Assembly: GCF_022340605.1 (NCBI RefSeq) | Contig: NZ_JAJDNQ010000140.1 | Coordinates: 1-54,799 of the forward strand | Direction: 5' to 3' | Length of the DNA stretch: 54,799 nt | Origin: Thiohalocapsa sp. | GTDB lineage: Bacteria > Pseudomonadota > Gammaproteobacteria > Chromatiales > Chromatiaceae | Shown here: in pieces, positions 34,745 through 46,596 of the stretch | Numbering within the stretch: the stretch's first letter is position 1 | Layout: every line of letters starts with the position of its first letter | Notes under the pieces: model-generated | What the model saw: the letters and a program-made list of their open reading frames with translations, nothing else | Database searches by the model: none | What the model was told of the DNA's origin: nothing | Program-made: the position numbers and the translations under genes

Positions 34745-35599
34745 ATGACCCAGCCGCAGCAAGCTTATTCCGAGGCCGTGCAGACCGCCCGGGACTATTA
34801 CAACAGCGACGATGCGGATAACTTCTACTTCCACGTCTGGGGCGGCGAGGACATCCACATCGGTCTGTACGAGGGTGCCGACGATGCCATCGCGGGCGCC
34901 TCCGAGCGCACCGTCGCCTTCATGTCCGAGCGGGTGAAGGACAAGCTCGCCGCCCCCGGGGCGCGGCTCATCGATCTGGGCGCGGGCTACGGCGGCGCCG
35001 CGCGTTGGCTGGCCAAGCGCTTCGGCTGCCGCGTCCTGGCGCTGAACCTGAGCGAAGCGGAGAACGTCCGCGACCGGCAGATGAACCGCGACGCCGGCCT
35101 CGATCACCTGATCGAGGTGGTGGAAGGCAGCTTCGAGCAGGTGCCCGCCGAGAACGGCACCTTCGACGCCGCCTGGTCGCAGGACGCCATCCTGCACTCG
35201 GGCCGTCGGGACAAGGTCATGGACGAGGTGGACCGGCTGCTGAAGCCCGGCGGGGAGCTCGTCTTCACCGACCCGATGCAGGCCGACGACTGCCCCGACG
35301 GCGTGCTGCAGCCGGTGCTCGACCGCATCCACCTCGAGAGCCTGGGCTCCTTTGCCTTCTACCGCGCGCAGGCGCGGCGCCTGGGCTGGAAAGAGGTCGA
35401 GGTCGTGGACCTGACCGGGCAGCTCGTCACCCACTACGGCCGCGTCGCCGAGGTGCTGCGGGCCGAGCGCGAGGCGCTGGCGGGCAAAGTGTCCGATGGC
35501 TACATGGACCGCATGCTCCAGGGCCTCCAGCACTGGGTGGACGCCGGCCGCAACGGCTATCTCGCCTGGGGCGTGATGCATTTCCGCAAGCCCGGCTGA
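34745..35599 (+). CDS. sdmt: Sarcosine/dimethylglycine N-methyltransferase
   Basis: A 284-residue SAM-dependent methyltransferase that completes betaine synthesis (sarcosine to dimethylglycine to betaine). The start MTQPQQAYSEAVQTARDYYN leads to YFHVWGGEDIHIGLY and the SAM loop LIDLGAGYGGAARWLA (about residues 76-91). AWSQDAILHSGRRDKVMDE and ELVFTDPMQADDCP are further family signatures. Its ATG lies one base after the gsmt stop; GGAGGTGTCC provides the ribosome site inside the end of gsmt. With GSMT it allows betaine accumulation as a compatible solute. Confidence 0.95.
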   Translation: MTQPQQAYSEAVQTARDYYNSDDADNFYFHVWGGEDIHIGLYEGADDAIAGASERTVAFMSERVKDKLAAPGARLIDLGAGYGGAARWLAKRFGCRVLALNLSEAENVRDRQMNRDAGLDHLIEVVEGSFEQVPAENGTFDAAWSQDAILHSGRRDKVMDEVDRLLKPGGELVFTDPMQADDCPDGVLQPVLDRIHLESLGSFAFYRAQARRLGWKEVEVVDLTGQLVTHYGRVAEVLRAEREALAGKVSDGYMDRMLQGLQHWVDAGRNGYLAWGVMHFRKPG

Positions 35600-35618
35600 C
35601 CTGACCTGCCTCTTGTCG

Positions 35619-35640
35619 GACCGGATCATTCGATCCGGTC
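35619..35640 (+). terminator. Hairpin after the betaine operon
   Basis: GACCGGATC-ATTC-GATCCGGTC is a perfect 9-bp stem 20 bases after the sdmt stop. It is followed by GCATCTCTCC and not a T run, so it may be a weak terminator or a 3'-end stabiliser. No gene was seen in 35641-35995. Confidence 0.55.
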
Positions 35641-35995
35641 GCATCTCTCCGAGGCGCCCCCGCTCCAGCCCAACCCGGCCCACCAAGCCGACCGACCGCC
35701 CGCCACGGGCTATCCGGAATCCGGTGTCTCGACCGGTGCCTCAGCGCGCTCATCCGTGTAAGCGGCGCTTGCAGGCGCACGCTTTGCACCCACATTTGCC
35801 GCTGCGCCCGGGCTGGCCACTGTGCCGGCGTCCGGGCGCCGTCGAGGACGCGGTTGGCGCACCTGCCGGCGCAATTTGGCCGGCGCCGACCACCGTGCAT
35901 CCAGCAGGCGGCCGGTTCGAGGGGAAACCCTTTGCTTGCCGGCCGCATCCGGCGTCAAATGCTGATTTTTGCGTGTTGGAAAAAGGGTGTACGCA

Positions 35996-37612
35996 ATGGC
36001 TTTGTTGGCGCCGCTGCTGGAGTCTTTGCTGATCTTGGGGCTCGCGGTGCTGGCGCTGCTGTCGCTGCACCTGTTGACACTGACGACCTTGCGCTGGCTC
36101 TTGCCGGAGCGGCCGCGATCGATGCGCCTGCCCGCGGAGGAAGCCCTGCCGACGGTGCTGGTGCAGTTGCCGCTATACAACGAGGGCGAGCTGGTGGAGC
36201 GCGCGCTGGCGAGCATCGCCGCGCTGGACTGGCCCCGGGAGCGGCTGGTGATCCAGGTGCTGGACGACAGCACCGACGGCTCCCTGGCGGCGAGCCGGCG
36301 CGCGGTTGCCGGGCTGCGGCTGCGGGGCTGGCGCGTGTCGCTGCACCACCGCACCTTGCGCAGCGGGTTCAAGGCGGGTGCACTGGCGGCGGGGCTGGAG
36401 GTCTGTGACGCGCCCTTCGTGGCGATATTCGACGCCGATTTCATGCCGGCGCCCGACTTCCTGCGCCGCACCATCGGTGTGCTCTTGGCGGATTCGAATC
36501 TGGGCCACGTGCAAGCGCGCTGGCTGCATGCAAACCGCGATGCCTCAATGCTGACCCGCGCCCAGGCGCGGCTGCTGGACGGCCATTTCCGCGTCGAGCA
36601 GGCGGTGCGCCACAGGCTCGGCTTGCCCGTGCCCTTCAACGGCACGTGCGGCGTTTGGCGCCGGGCGGCCATCGAGGGCGCCGGCGGCTGGTCCGGTGAC
36701 ACGCTGACGGAGGATCTCGATCTGAGCCTGCGGGCACGCCTCGTCGGCTGGAGCTCCGCGTATCTCGAAGACTTGGGCGTGCCCGGCGAGTTGCCAGTCT
36801 CGGCGCGCGCCTGGCGGGCGCAACAGTTCCGCTGGACCAAGGGCTTCGTGCAGTGCCTGCGCAAGCTCGCACCACAGATTGGCGCGAGCCGGCTGCCCTT
36901 GTGGCAGAAGATCCTCATCAGCCTGCAACTGGCGCAGCCGCTGAGCTTTCTGGCGGGCACGCTGTGTCTGCTGACGGCCTTGCCCTTCATCGCCGGCAAG
37001 CTCGTGCCCGGCACCGCGCTGACGGTGATGGCGCTCGCCACCACCAGTATCGGGCTGCTCGGGCCGCTGGGGATGCTGTTCACGGGCGGCTTCGTGGGCG
37101 GCAGCGAGCAGCGGCCGCCCGTCAAGGTGCTGATGCGCGATGCCGCCGCGGCGCTGCTGCTGACCAGCGGCCTGCTGTTGTCCAACGCCCGTGCGTCGCT
37201 GGAGGCGCTGGTCGGCATCCGTAGCCCCTTCGTGCGCACGCCGAAGGGCGTGGGCGGAGGTCGCGGCGAGCGGCGCTGGCGATTGCTGCTGGCCGGCTTA
37301 CCGGAATTGTCCGCGGGTTATGCCCTGCTGCTCTTCGTGCTGGTGGAAAGCCCGCTGGCGCTGCCGGCGCTGGCGCTCGCCATCAGTGGGCTGCTCGGGC
37401 TCGGGTCGCTGCTGCGCCGTGATGCCGCGTTTGCACGGCTCGGGGCCACCGCAGCCGTTATCGGTGCCGTGGCGCCGGCGCTGGAGCCCGCGCCGGTCAT
37501 CCTGTCGCTGCCTCCGCACTCGGGCGGACGCCCGGCGCAGACGGAGGAACTGGCGTCTTGGGCACCAGGGGAAGCCGCGCGGGTCGGGCTGCGCAGCGAC
37601 TCCGGTGTCTAG
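35996..37612 (+). CDS. Family 2 glycosyltransferase (cellulose synthase-like)
   Basis: A 538-residue inner-membrane processive-type glycosyltransferase. An N-terminal helix is followed by the GT2 core with QLPLYNEGELVERAL, VLDDSTDGS (first Asp), AIFDADFMP (DxD), TLTEDLDLSLR (TED catalytic base) and QFRWTKGFVQ (Q-x-x-R-W), then about six C-terminal helices. This D, DxD, D, QxxRW pattern is that of cellulose/hyaluronan/mannan synthase relatives. Product unknown; no BcsB or c-di-GMP PilZ partner is nearby. ATG 35996 has AAAGGG eight bases upstream; TTG 35969 is also in frame. Confidence 0.85.
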   Translation: MALLAPLLESLLILGLAVLALLSLHLLTLTTLRWLLPERPRSMRLPAEEALPTVLVQLPLYNEGELVERALASIAALDWPRERLVIQVLDDSTDGSLAASRRAVAGLRLRGWRVSLHHRTLRSGFKAGALAAGLEVCDAPFVAIFDADFMPAPDFLRRTIGVLLADSNLGHVQARWLHANRDASMLTRAQARLLDGHFRVEQAVRHRLGLPVPFNGTCGVWRRAAIEGAGGWSGDTLTEDLDLSLRARLVGWSSAYLEDLGVPGELPVSARAWRAQQFRWTKGFVQCLRKLAPQIGASRLPLWQKILISLQLAQPLSFLAGTLCLLTALPFIAGKLVPGTALTVMALATTSIGLLGPLGMLFTGGFVGGSEQRPPVKVLMRDAAAALLLTSGLLLSNARASLEALVGIRSPFVRTPKGVGGGRGERRWRLLLAGLPELSAGYALLLFVLVESPLALPALALAISGLLGLGSLLRRDAAFARLGATAAVIGAVAPALEPAPVILSLPPHSGGRPAQTEELASWAPGEAARVGLRSDSGV

Positions 37613-37630
37613 GGAAATGCCGACGTGCCT

Positions 37631-39553
37631 TCACCGTGTTGCCAGGCCGGGCGCATAGCCGACGGGGTTGGGCGCCGCCGAGGCTGATGGTCGTGCGGCG
37701 CCGACTGCCTCGATGGCGTTGATCAGGCCCGCGCCGCTGTCCTCGTCCTGACCTTCACCGATGTCCTCGCCGCTGCTCCGGTTCAGGATGTCGGTGGCGG
37801 TGGCTTGCAGTGCGGCGGTGATATCCACCGGGGTCAGCGACGCGTCGGACTCCAGCATCAGCGCGGCGACGGCGGCGGCGTTCGATGCGGCCGCGGACGT
37901 GCCGGAGAAGTTGGGGAAGCCGTCCGGCTCGCCGAATTCCGGCATGTCGATGTCGGTGCCGAAGAAGGTCGTATTGTCATCATCCGGGGCGGTGAAGTCC
38001 GGCTTGTTGCGGACCTCGAACGTCGGCGCGCCGTCCGTCTCGAACAGGATCGGTGTGCCGCCCGCCGACGAGAAGTCGTTCAACAGCGGTGGGTCTTGCC
38101 CGAGCTCGGGGGTGAAGTAGTACGCCGACGCACCCACCGCATTGGTGCCGGCGGCGTTGGCATGGCCGTAGATCGTCGGGCTGTTCGTCGCGAACGCCAG
38201 TTTCTGGACGCCCTTCTTGAACCAGATGTACTTCACCAGCGTGGGCTCGGGTCCACTGCGCAGACCGATGGCGAAGTACAGGGTCGTGGGTGTGGTACTG
38301 GCAGGCACCCGGATGGCGAACACCTCGACCGGGTCACCGCCCTGGTTGTCGCTCGCCGTGCAGCTCGTGATGCCGGCTTCGCCGGCGGTCTTCGACACGC
38401 ACAGATCCAGGTCGCTCGCGGCACCCGGCTCCCCGCTCACCGTGAAGAAAGGGTCACTCCATTGCAGGCTGAATGGAATGACCGTGGTGACCGGGGTGGG
38501 CGCGAAGTCGATCTGCTGCCAGACCACCTCACCCGGTCCAGGATCGAAATCGTGCAACGCGAGGGTGCCGTCAAGGATCGTCTGAGTGCTGGGGCGGAAC
38601 GGCGCCGCGTAGGATTGCCGCGCGCTGTTGCCGGCGGACGAGAAATAGCTGACGCCCTTGGCGGTGACCTCGTCTATCGCCTGGGCGACGACGCCGTCCT
38701 GGAAGAAGGGCTCCGCCAGATAGTTGGCGTCATCGACAATGACGTTCGCGCCCGCTGCCTGAAGGTCGCGAATGCCCTGCGCGAAGCCGGCCTCGCCGTT
38801 GAAGGAGGTGTGGAAGGCCAGCTTGGCGCCCGGGGCCACGTCGTGGATCAACTGCAGCATCGCGCGCCCCTCGTCGGTGCAGGAGGGGGACGTATCGTCG
38901 AGCACTTCGATGCCCGCCGGTAGGTCGCCCGTGTCCAGATCGCTGGCATAGCTGCCATTGCCCGAGCAGTCGAAGCTGTCAGACAGGACGCCGATCATGA
39001 CCCCCGTGCCGTCCACGTCGAAGGTGGCGCGCGCCGCGTCCGACAGCTGCCCCGAATCGCCCTGGCTCGTGGCAATCCCCGCGTGGGTGGCCGCCATCGC
39101 CGGGCGGGCGAAGCGCAGTGAGTCCAGCGCTTGCAATGCGTCCATCCGCTCCAGCGGCAGCTTGGCCGAGATCATGCGTCCGGCGACGCCCGTGATCGTT
39201 GCGCCGAGCGCCTGGAGATCCATCCGCAAGCGCTCGACGTCGCCCGCGGCCACCGCGTCGATGACGACGTAGCCATCGTTGATTTCTGCGATGGTCCGCG
39301 TGGACCTGAAGGTGGGAGGCGCGCCGGTGCCCGCCGCGGCGGCCATGACGTAGGTCTGATACTCCTCCATCAGGGGGGCGATGCCTTGGGTGAGCTTGGC
39401 TGGCTCGTTGGCGGTCGGCTTCGTCACGCCATTCACCATGGGCGCCGCGCCCACCGGCATGACGAGATCTCCCGCCGGGCACGCGTTGGCGACGACAGCC
39501 GTACACAGAGCAACTGCGCGGCCAAGCTGTTGATGAGCGATTGCTCTGCGCAT
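37631..39553 (-). CDS. Exported S8-type serine peptidase, possible Ser-Glu-Asp variant
   Basis: A 640-residue protein with a possible signal peptide (residues 8-27), a pro-region-like segment (about 50-160) and a subtilase fold. The Asp motif is GVMIGVLSDSFD (Asp192); the Ser motif is FSGTSAAASNAAAVAALML (Ser553); the oxyanion Asn lies in SYFSSAGN. Where a subtilisin has His (HGT), this sequence reads CTDEGRAMLQLIHDVAP with Asp227-Glu228, reminiscent of the sedolisin Ser-Glu-Asp arrangement. An insert of about 150 residues between the oxyanion Asn and the Ser motif looks beta-rich (P-domain-like). It is convergent with the GT2 gene, 18 bases apart. Secreted or periplasmic proteolysis is likely; substrates unknown. 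Confidence 0.8.
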   Translation of the reverse strand: MRRAIAHQQLGRAVALCTAVVANACPAGDLVMPVGAAPMVNGVTKPTANEPAKLTQGIAPLMEEYQTYVMAAAAGTGAPPTFRSTRTIAEINDGYVVIDAVAAGDVERLRMDLQALGATITGVAGRMISAKLPLERMDALQALDSLRFARPAMAATHAGIATSQGDSGQLSDAARATFDVDGTGVMIGVLSDSFDCSGNGSYASDLDTGDLPAGIEVLDDTSPSCTDEGRAMLQLIHDVAPGAKLAFHTSFNGEAGFAQGIRDLQAAGANVIVDDANYLAEPFFQDGVVAQAIDEVTAKGVSYFSSAGNSARQSYAAPFRPSTQTILDGTLALHDFDPGPGEVVWQQIDFAPTPVTTVIPFSLQWSDPFFTVSGEPGAASDLDLCVSKTAGEAGITSCTASDNQGGDPVEVFAIRVPASTTPTTLYFAIGLRSGPEPTLVKYIWFKKGVQKLAFATNSPTIYGHANAAGTNAVGASAYYFTPELGQDPPLLNDFSSAGGTPILFETDGAPTFEVRNKPDFTAPDDDNTTFFGTDIDMPEFGEPDGFPNFSGTSAAASNAAAVAALMLESDASLTPVDITAALQATATDILNRSSGEDIGEGQDEDSGAGLINAIEAVGAARPSASAAPNPVGYAPGLATR

Positions 39554-39784
39554 GTCCGGATGACGAGTCCCATCAAGCCGAGACCCGCCTGCGCAACCGC
39601 GTGACGGCGCTCCGCGAGCCGATTTCGGGGCAGATCATAGCCCAGGGGGGGCGACGGCGCCCGCGCCTTCGGGGCCAATCAGCGCATGCTGGGCACGCAG
39701 CTGGCGGAAGCCCTGATCGGTGCCGATGCCCCGGGGTCAGCGCCGCTCACCAAGCCACGGCCATGGCTCGCGCGGGTTTCCTGC

Positions 39785-41802
39785 TCAGCCGGCTGGGCGC
39801 GGGTTCAGTTCCGGCAGGCGCGCCCGCCGCACGCGGTCGCTGATGAGGCTGCCGATGGCGCCCGTGCCGGGGCGGAGCGCGCGGCGAAAGTCACGCTTCC
39901 AGCGCGGGAAGTCGATGTCGGAGCGGTTGTAGAGGGCGCGGTCCAGCGCCTGCATCAGCGCCTGTACCTGCTCGCGGTTGGCGCCCGGGCGCAGTGCCGT
40001 GATGCGGTCGGCCATGCGCGGCAGCGGCTCGCGGGCATCGGCATTGAGCCGGCGGCAGGCGTTGCGCTGGAAGGCGAGGCACCACGCGGCCGGCTCGTTC
40101 TCGCTGTCGGCGGCCTTGGCACATTGATAGACACGCGTGCTCCTGGGGGCGAGGCTGCCGAGGGCGTCTCCGAGCCCGCGCAACAGCGGCATCGGGTTCA
40201 GCGCCCGGCCGACCACCACCAGCCCGCGGCCGGCGAGCCGCGCGCCGACGCCCGCGACATGCCGGACACGCGGCCATAGCGGCGCACGCTCGCCGGCGGG
40301 CACCCGGCCGCGCAACCAGACGCCGCCCCAGTAGCCGAGCAGCAGGAGCGCGAGTCCGGCCACCGGCAGCCAGTACTTCTGCCAGTCGGCGGCGGCGCGG
40401 GCGCGGGTGGAGTTGGCGAAGCCGAAGGGGCCGGACTTGCCGGCGACCTTGAAGACCTGGATGGGCTCGGACGATGCCTCGCGGCTCGCCGTCTCCACGT
40501 TCCACCAGTTGAGCCGGATCTCCGGCAGCTGCAGGCGCCCGCCGGAGTGGGGCACCAGGGTGTAGACCTCGATGCGCTTGCCCACCAGCGTGCGGCCGTT
40601 GTCGGCCAACCGTGTGTTGGCGATGGTCTGCTCGCGGTAGACGCGAAAGTCCTCGGAGCGGAGCATGGACTCTACCGATGGCAGTTGGTCGCCGGCGGCG
40701 CCCTCCGCCTCCAGTTCCACGGTCAGGGTCGCAGGGCGCCCGCGGGTCATGCCCTCAACGTCGGTGAGCTGGGCGTCGATATGCAGGCTGCGCAGCGGCA
40801 GCCACGGGCGCACCGTGGCCATGGGCGGGAGCACGTCGAGCTGGATGGGCTCGCGCGCGACGGCCTCGAAGGGCACGCCGCCGGCGAGTGTGCCCTTGAC
40901 CCTGAGCGGTGCAATCTCCATCGGGCCGTCGCGCAGCGGCGTCATGGTCAGGATGTACTCGTTGACGATCTCCTGGCTGTTGCCACTGCCGCGGGTGCTG
41001 GTGGTGGGGCCCTCGAGTTGATCGAACAGCACGTCCTCGTAGCCCGAGAGCTCCGGCGAGGCGGTGGCCAGGTTGCCGGTGCTCACCACCCGCAGACGCA
41101 CCAGCACGTTCTGCTGCACGTAGGGGTGACGCTCGTTGACCAGTACCTCGAGCCTGGGGCTTGCGCTGGCGAGGCCGCCGCGCTGGGTGCCGCCCGGCGC
41201 ATAGTAGCCCCCGGGCGCGCGCTGGGCCGGTTGGTATTGACCGGGCTGATATTGGCCGGGCTGGTACTGACTCGGCGGGAATTCACCGGGCTGGTACTGG
41301 CCGGGCTGGTACTGGCCGGGCTGGCCGTAGCGCGATTGTTGGGGCGGCTGCTGGAACGGAAACTGTCCGCGCTGCGGATAGCCTTGCATTTGGGGCTGCA
41401 TTTGGGGCGCGCCCTGCGGGTAGCCGGGTGCCTGACCACCCTGCGGGTAGCCCCGCGGCAGCCCTTGCTGCGGACCCGGGAAGCCGCCCGGTTGGCCCCA
41501 GCCCGGCGCGTTGCCCCGAGCCGGCCACTGCTCGGGCCATTGCTCCGGCACTTGCTCCGGGCGTTGGCCCGTCTGCTGGGTGGGCTGCTGGGTAGGAGGT
41601 TGGGGCGCCACGCCGCGCGCATTGCTCGGCGCCATGGGCCGGAACTGCCAAGTCTGGTAGGGCGGCTGGCCCCCATAGGGCATCTGCGCAAGCGCGACTT
41701 GGCCCGCCGCGAACGCCGCGCCGAGCACGAGCAGCATACCAACGCATCGAACGACGACCTTGGCCCCCGGGCCTCGGCCCTCGGTCCTGCCGCGCAGCGG
41801 TT

Positions 41803-41809
<7 letters not shown>
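39785..41809 (-). CDS. batD: BatD-family protein with Gln/Pro/Gly-rich tract
   Basis: A 674-residue membrane protein. A signal peptide (VVVRCVGMLLVLGAAFAAGQVALA) is followed by a low-complexity region (residues about 45-215) with repeats of QYQPG and GYPQG, then the BatD/BAM domains (LEVLVNERHPYVQQNVLVRLRV, FDQLEGPTTST, DEYILTMTPL-like text) and a membrane helix (WLPVAGLALLLLGYWGGVWL) before a cytoplasmic tail. BatD proteins belong to the Bacteroides aerotolerance (Bat) cluster and are thought to form a complex with the VWA proteins. The Gln/Pro region is not usual for the family. It is the last gene of the operon and overlaps batC by seven bases. Confidence 0.82.
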
Positions 41810-43601
<1,792 letters not shown>

Positions 43602-43605
<4 letters not shown>

Positions 43606-44645
43606 CGGGCTGCCTCCTGCCGCGGGCCGCTTGGCTCGGTCTTGGCCCGTCCCTTGAAGCGCGGCAGCAACAGCGCCGCCAGCAGCAGCACGGGGATGTA
43701 GTAGCGGTCATGCCAGATGCGGGTGCGGTCGTCGCTGGCCTTGGGCGGCAGGGTGCTGACGGCCGCGGCCTTCAGGATGTCGCCGGTGTCCTTGTCGCGA
43801 TAGTCCGCGCGGCGGTAGAGGCCGCCGCCGGCCTCGGCGAGGGCCTTGAGCTGGTCTTCGTCCAGACGGGAGCGCACCGGATTGCCGTCGGGTCCGATCA
43901 GTGGGCTGCCGCGCGGTCCGGGCACGTCGCCACCCTCGCGGGTGCCGATGCCGAGCACGTGCATGGCAATGCCGGCCTGGTGCAGCTTGCGTACGTGATC
44001 GACCAAGCCCGGCTCGTCGAAGTCGCCGTCGGAGATCAGGAGCAGCGAGCGGGCACTGTCCTCCGGCAGCGACTCCAACAGGACCTGGGCGCGGTCCAGG
44101 GCCTCCTGCAGCCGGCTCCCCTGTAGGCGCGCCAGGTCTGTCGCCAGCGCCGGCAGGGCCAGCAGGATGGTGCGGCTGTCCTCGGTGACCGGCGCGATGA
44201 CATGTGGCACCGAGGCGAAGGCGATGAGACCGAGCCGCAGGCGCCGGTTCTGCATGATCAGGTCCTGGATCTCCTGTCGGGCGCGGCCGAGGCGGGTCGG
44301 GGCCACGTCCGATGTCTCCATGGAGCGTGAGACGTCGAGCAGAATGAGGAGGTTGTCGCCTGGCTGAAACAGGCGCACGTCGGTGTAGCCCCAGCGCGGG
44401 CCGGCCATGGCTATGAGCAGAATGAGCCACAGCGCCGACCAGGCGAAGAAGCGCCCCCAGCGCTCGGAGGTCGCGAGCGCCCGGGTGCCGGAGAGGTGCG
44501 GCAGCAGGTGCGCGTCCGCGTAACGCTGCACGGGGGCTTTGGCGGCCTTGGCGGCGCTGCGCCAGAGCCACCAGGCCACCGGCGGCAGCACCAGCAGGCC
44601 CCAGAACCAGGCGGGCTGGGCGAAGTGAAAGCCGTTGTCGGTCAT
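43602..44645 (-). CDS. batB: BatB-type von Willebrand factor A protein
   Basis: A 347-residue inner-membrane protein. Two N-terminal helices (FWGLLVLPPVAWWLW, FFAWSALWLILLIAMAGP) precede a VWA domain with the metal-ion site DVSRSM (about residue 104) and LLLISDGDFDEPGL. A C-terminal helix (YYIPVLLLAALLLP) closes the chain. VWA proteins of this cluster assemble with MoxR ATPases, probably for maturation or quality control of envelope proteins. It overlaps batC by four bases. Confidence 0.88.
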
Positions 44646-44744
44646 GCTCTTGGGTTGGGGGTTGCCGTGGTGATCAACTGCGCGGGGCTGGCTGCCGGTG
44701 CTCGGCTGCTTTGGCTCAGGCTGACTTGGCCGGATGGGCGTTGC

Positions 44745-45794
44745 TCAGCTACTCGCCTGGCGGACGATGAAGCGCCGGCGGCCCTCCGGGAAGAGCCCGA
44801 GCGCGAGCAGCGCCAGCAGCGACAAGGCCAGGGGCCAGCGGTACAGCGGCTCCGGCACGAACGCGGTGCGGGTCTCGGTCTCGGTTTTTTCGAGCTCGGC
44901 GATACGCCGGCTGATTTCTTCCAGCGCGCGAGTGTCGGTGGCGCGGAAATAGGCGCCGCCGGTGATGTTGGCGAGGCGCTGCAGGGTGTCCTCGTCCATG
45001 GTGAGGTCGTCCCAGTACTCGATCTTGCCCTCGTGCAAAATCGGGATGCGCTTCTGGTTGCTGCCGACACCGATGACGTAGATGCGCACGCCGGCCATGC
45101 GCGCCAGGGTGGCGGCCTCCAGCGGCTGGAAGTTGCCGGCGGTGTTGTCGCCGTCGGCAATCAGGATCATCACCCGCGAGCCGGGCGGGCGGTCGCGCAG
45201 CTTCTTGACGCCCAGCGCCACGGCGTCGCCCAGCGCGGTGCTGCCGCCGGCGATGCTGGGCACGACGCGGTCCAGCAGCATCTGCACGGCCGCGCGGTCG
45301 ATGGTGAGCGGCGCCAGCACATAGGCACCGCTGCCGAAGATGATGAGCCCGATGCGGTCGCCGGCGCGCTCGTCGATGAAGCGGCTCATGACGCCCTTGA
45401 CCACCTGCATGCGGCTCACCTGCCGGCCCTCGACGGTGAAGTCCAGCGCGTCCATGGAGTGAGAGGCGTCCACTGCGAGCATCAGGTCGTAGCCGGGCGC
45501 CGAGATCTCGGTGTGCGGCACCAGCCATTGCGGGCGCATCAGCGCCAGCACCAAGCCCACCCAGAGCAGGTAGAGCAGGACGCGGTGCAGCCAGCCCGCG
45601 AGCTGGCGGCGCGGGCGCCGGGCCTGGTAGGCGGCCTTGAGCTCGTCGAGGTGCGGGTGGAGCAGGGTGATGCGCTCGCCCTCGAGCTGCTCTTCCTTGG
45701 GCTGCGCACGGCGCTCGCGCCAGAGCAGGGGCAACAGTAGCGGCAGCGGCAGCAGCAGGCCGAACCAGGGCCAATGGAACTCGAACAGCATCAT
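44745..45794 (-). CDS. batA: BatA-type von Willebrand factor A protein
   Basis: A 349-residue inner-membrane VWA protein with two N-terminal helices (WFGLLLPLPLLLPLLW, VLLYLLWVGLVLALM), the MIDAS motif DASHSM (about residue 99), FGSGAYVLAPLT and ILIADGDNTAGNF, and a C-terminal helix (WPLALSLLALLALGLFP). The domain order and position between DUF4381 and batB identify it as BatA. A second ATG one codon downstream is equally possible. A 99-base gap separates it from batB. Confidence 0.9.
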   Translation of the reverse strand: MMLFEFHWPWFGLLLPLPLLLPLLWRERRAQPKEEQLEGERITLLHPHLDELKAAYQARRPRRQLAGWLHRVLLYLLWVGLVLALMRPQWLVPHTEISAPGYDLMLAVDASHSMDALDFTVEGRQVSRMQVVKGVMSRFIDERAGDRIGLIIFGSGAYVLAPLTIDRAAVQMLLDRVVPSIAGGSTALGDAVALGVKKLRDRPPGSRVMILIADGDNTAGNFQPLEAATLARMAGVRIYVIGVGSNQKRIPILHEGKIEYWDDLTMDEDTLQRLANITGGAYFRATDTRALEEISRRIAELEKTETETRTAFVPEPLYRWPLALSLLALLALGLFPEGRRRFIVRQASS

Positions 45795-45858
45795 CTGAAT
45801 TACGCGGCGGTGGCGTGCGCCGGGGCGGATTGGGCTGGTTTGGATTGTGTTGGGGCGA

Positions 45859-46467
45859 TCATGCGGCGTCGCTCACCGTGGCGGCCGCCAGGCGCCGGCG
45901 GCGCAGCCGGCGCAGGGGGTTGGGGACGGCGGCGGGCAGCCAGCGCCGGCCCGGGCGACGGGGCGGCTTCGGGTCCGGTGCCGCGACCCATTCCATGGCG
46001 GCGTCCAGCAGCCGGCTGATGGCCTCCCGCTGGGTGATGGGCGCCGCCGGTTGGGCGTAGGGCGCGGTAAGCAGCATCTGGGCGTCGCGGCTCCAATCGA
46101 AGCCCCGTGGGTCGTTGGCCGTCAGCCAGGCGAGCCAGTCCGCGCCGTTCAGCCCGGCGCAGGCGGCGCGGCCGTGGCGGGCCATGGCGATGCGTCGCAA
46201 CAGCTCCGAGAGGTCCACGGCTGCCTGCTTGACGGGCTCCTGCTCCAGTCGCCGGCGGATGGCGCGCAACCCCTGCGCGGCCTCCCAGCGCCAGGTGCCG
46301 AGCGTGATCACCGGCAGCGGCACGTACAGCCGCCAGCGCGGGTCGTAGCGCCAGAGCAGCAGGCCCAGCAGCACCAGCGCCCCCAGCAGCAGCCACCAGC
46401 CCGGCGCGGGCGGCCACCAGGGGTGGCCCATGTTCACGTGGATGTCGCGGAGTTGGGTTGCGTCCAT
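45859..46467 (-). CDS. DUF4381 membrane protein of the bat operon
   Basis: A 202-residue protein starting MDATQLRDIHVN with one membrane helix (WWLLLGALVLLGLLLW, residues about 24-40) and a cytoplasmic part containing LSELLRRIAMARHGR and LNGADWLAWL, motifs of the DUF4381 family. The C-terminus is basic and proline/arginine-rich. The family is found almost only between DUF58 and batA, which supports a role in the same complex. Function unknown. Confidence 0.88.
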   Translation of the reverse strand: MDATQLRDIHVNMGHPWWPPAPGWWLLLGALVLLGLLLWRYDPRWRLYVPLPVITLGTWRWEAAQGLRAIRRRLEQEPVKQAAVDLSELLRRIAMARHGRAACAGLNGADWLAWLTANDPRGFDWSRDAQMLLTAPYAQPAAPITQREAISRLLDAAMEWVAAPDPKPPRRPGRRWLPAAVPNPLRRLRRRRLAAATVSDAA

Positions 46468-46596
46468 GGGATGTCAGTACGGGGTACGCGTTTCGTTGTC
46501 TCGAGTGTTTGGAGTGCAGTAGTGCAGTAGTGCAGAAGTACAAGTGTGTAGCTTGAGAACTCGTCGGCCCTCGGCCCTCGGTGCTTGCCCTTCCGC

